A stretch of DNA of 64,000 nucleotides. Origin: Nitrosomonas oligotropha. GTDB taxonomy: Bacteria; Pseudomonadota; Gammaproteobacteria; Burkholderiales; Nitrosomonadaceae. The notes beneath the pieces are model-generated. The model saw only the letters and a list, made by a program, of their open reading frames with translations, was not told the DNA's origin and made no database searches. The position numbers and the translations under genes are program-made. Positions 62,644-64,000 of the stretch are shown one piece after another. The stretch is taken from the NCBI RefSeq assembly GCF_900106555.1, contig NZ_FNOE01000018.1, forward strand, positions 1 to 64,000. Reading direction: 5' to 3'. The stretch's first letter is position 1, and each line of letters opens with the position of its first letter.

Positions 62644-64000
62644 ATGTTTATCAGCGTTCTTGATCTTTTCAAAATAGGTGTAGGCCCCTCCAGTTCGCAC
62701 ACCATGGGTCCCATGGTTGCAGCCAAGGATTTTCGCGGCCGCATTCAGACTTTTGTCACTAGTCATCCAATTCCGGATTTCCTGCAAGTACGCTGTACTT
62801 TGCGCGGATCATTGGCGTTTACCGGTAAGGGTCACGCCACCGACCGCGCGGTGACTTTAGGCATGCACAATCACACCCCGCAAGGACTTGCCAAACTAGA
62901 CGTCAATGAACTATTCCAGAAACTCTGGCAGCAAAATACGCTGCCGATCAACGAATCGGTCACCGTTCATTTCAATCCACCCGAAGACATTATTTTCGAT
63001 CGTGGCGAGCCGCTGCCGGAGCATCCGAACGGTATGATTTTTCAGTTGCTGGATGGAACCGGCAAGACGCTGCTGACAGAAACTTATTTCTCAATCGGCG
63101 GCGGTTTCATCTCTACTTTGTCCGAGATTGGCCAGATCGTCGCGCCAATCAAAATGGAAGCAACCAGTTCGTGCGGTTTTCCTTTCGATTCCGCCAATCA
63201 AATGATGAAAATGTCCGCCGACAGCGGCCTATCGATTGCCGCCATGAAACGCAGCAATGAGCTTGAACGCATGAATGAAAAAGCATTGAACGACGGTCTG
63301 GACGCCATTTGGGACGCGATGCACACCTGCCTGGAAAAAGGTTTGGTGGCCGAAGGCCGGTTACCCGGCGGACTCAACATCAAACGGCGCGCGCACGCTT
63401 TGTATCTGCAATTACAGAATAATCCGCAGAAAGCCAACCTGAACGACTGGCTGTGCGCTTACGCGATGGCGGTCAATGAGGAAAATGCTGCGGGCCATAT
63501 GGTCGTCACCGCGCCGACCAACGGCGCTGCGGGCGTCATTCCAGCGGTCATTTATTATGCCGTGAAACACGAAGGTGCGACGCAGGAACAAGTACGCGAT
63601 TTCTTATTGGTGGCCGGTGCGATCGGTGGCTTGATCAAGCATAACAGCTCGATTTCCGGTGCCGAAGTGGGCTGTCAAGGCGAAGTCGGTTCCGCTTCCG
63701 CGATGGCGGCGGCCGGTTTATGCGCGATCAAAGGCGGCTCGACGGCACAAATTGAGAATGCGGCGGAGATTGCATTGGAACATCACTTGGGCATGACTTG
63801 CGACCCGGTAGGCAGCCTGGTGCAGGTACCCTGTATCGAACGCAACGGCTTCGGCGCGATCAAGGCATACACCGCGTCATCGCTGGCCATACGCGGCGAC
63901 GGCCAGCATTTTATGTCGCTGGATAATTGCATCGCTGCGATGAAACAAACCGGTCTGGAAATGTCAGTAAAATATAAGGAAACGTCGCTCGGCGGCTTGG
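62644..64000 (+). CDS. sdaA: L-serine ammonia-lyase (dehydratase) SdaA, cut at window end
   Basis: Single-chain iron-sulfur enzyme that turns L-serine into pyruvate and ammonia. From the ATG at 62644 ([20 protein letters not shown], the family's opening) 452 codons are visible without a stop, so only the last few residues are missing. SHTMGP, the metal-cluster region [18 protein letters not shown] and [16 protein letters not shown] are present. It is single-chain with an N-terminal beta and C-terminal alpha part, as in E. coli SdaA. The ammonia product could be useful to an ammonia oxidiser, but this is speculation. Confidence 0.93.
   Translation, partial: MFISVLDLFKIGVGPSSSHTMGPMVAAKDFRGRIQTFVTSHPIPDFLQVRCTLRGSLAFTGKGHATDRAVTLGMHNHTPQGLAKLDVNELFQKLWQQNTLPINESVTVHFNPPEDIIFDRGEPLPEHPNGMIFQLLDGTGKTLLTETYFSIGGGFISTLSEIGQIVAPIKMEATSSCGFPFDSANQMMKMSADSGLSIAAMKRSNELERMNEKALNDGLDAIWDAMHTCLEKGLVAEGRLPGGLNIKRRAHALYLQLQNNPQKANLNDWLCAYAMAVNEENAAGHMVVTAPTNGAAGVIPAVIYYAVKHEGATQEQVRDFLLVAGAIGGLIKHNSSISGAEVGCQGEVGSASAMAAAGLCAIKGGSTAQIENAAEIALEHHLGMTCDPVGSLVQVPCIERNGFGAIKAYTASSLAIRGDGQHFMSLDNCIAAMKQTGLEMSVKYKETSLGGL

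Overview
The window looks like chromosomal DNA of a Gram-negative betaproteobacterium. From memory, the gene families fit the Nitrosomonas group of ammonia oxidisers best: a glycolate salvage operon as found in autotrophs, DUF3579, many c-type cytochromes and multicopper oxidases, and moderate GC. No amo, hao or RuBisCO gene lies in the window, so this placement is an inference. I found no rRNA, tRNA, CRISPR array, insertion sequence or phage genes.

Layout. 0.2-1 kb: a histidine-rich anchored envelope protein. 1.1-5.8 kb: the operon glxR-glcD-glcE-glcF for 2-phosphoglycolate salvage. 5.9-16 kb: a TIR-sulfatase-modifying-factor protein, an LysM L,D-transpeptidase, isoaspartyl peptidase, B12-dependent ribonucleotide reductase, a polyphosphate pair (PPK2 and CYTH-CHAD), a LemA/GIDE pair and a small secreted RcsF-like protein. 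16-24 kb: two cyclic-di-GMP enzymes, a di-heme cytochrome c peroxidase, a glycine-zipper lipoprotein, and a Nudix hydrolase between two related small acidic proteins. 24-36.8 kb: an antiporter, a CzcCBA-like heavy-metal efflux operon, a RoxA-like di-heme cytochrome, DUF3579, a lipoprotein aminopeptidase and ChrA. 36.8-47 kb: an HD-GYP response regulator, a frameshifted DUF2130 gene, a flagellin carrying a metalloprotease domain, a Tat-type multicopper oxidase, a CHASE/PAS histidine kinase and an HDOD protein. 47-53 kb: an AT-rich orphan, a PhoX-like protein, CbpA/CbpM, TrxC, a DegS-like protease and a PEP-CTERM protein. 53-62.4 kb: a LicD-cytidylyltransferase fusion, then a group of genes with Fur-box-like sequences. 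62.6 kb to the end: sdaA, cut by the window edge.

The most coherent unexplained system lies at 55-62.4 kb. A small RTX calcium-binding protein and bfd have almost identical promoters (TTGCAT, 16 bp, TATAAT) followed directly by Fur-like operators that match at 18 of 19 positions. Between them lie a ceruloplasmin-like two-domain multicopper oxidase, an exported 748-residue protein made of two related ~355-residue units, and a TonB-dependent siderophore receptor. The last two also have AT-rich Fur-like sites. The receptor is out of frame at a run of eight G, either an on/off switch or a sequencing error. I read this as an iron-repressed acquisition and surface module with a new periplasmic component.

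Other items worth a second look are the flagellinolysin-type flagellin (HEMVH with a downstream glutamate), the LicD-ECT fusion, the canonical EF-hand inside a GIDE-type membrane protein next to LemA, three 11-bp direct repeats upstream of the efflux operon, and the paired acidic mini-proteins around the Nudix gene.
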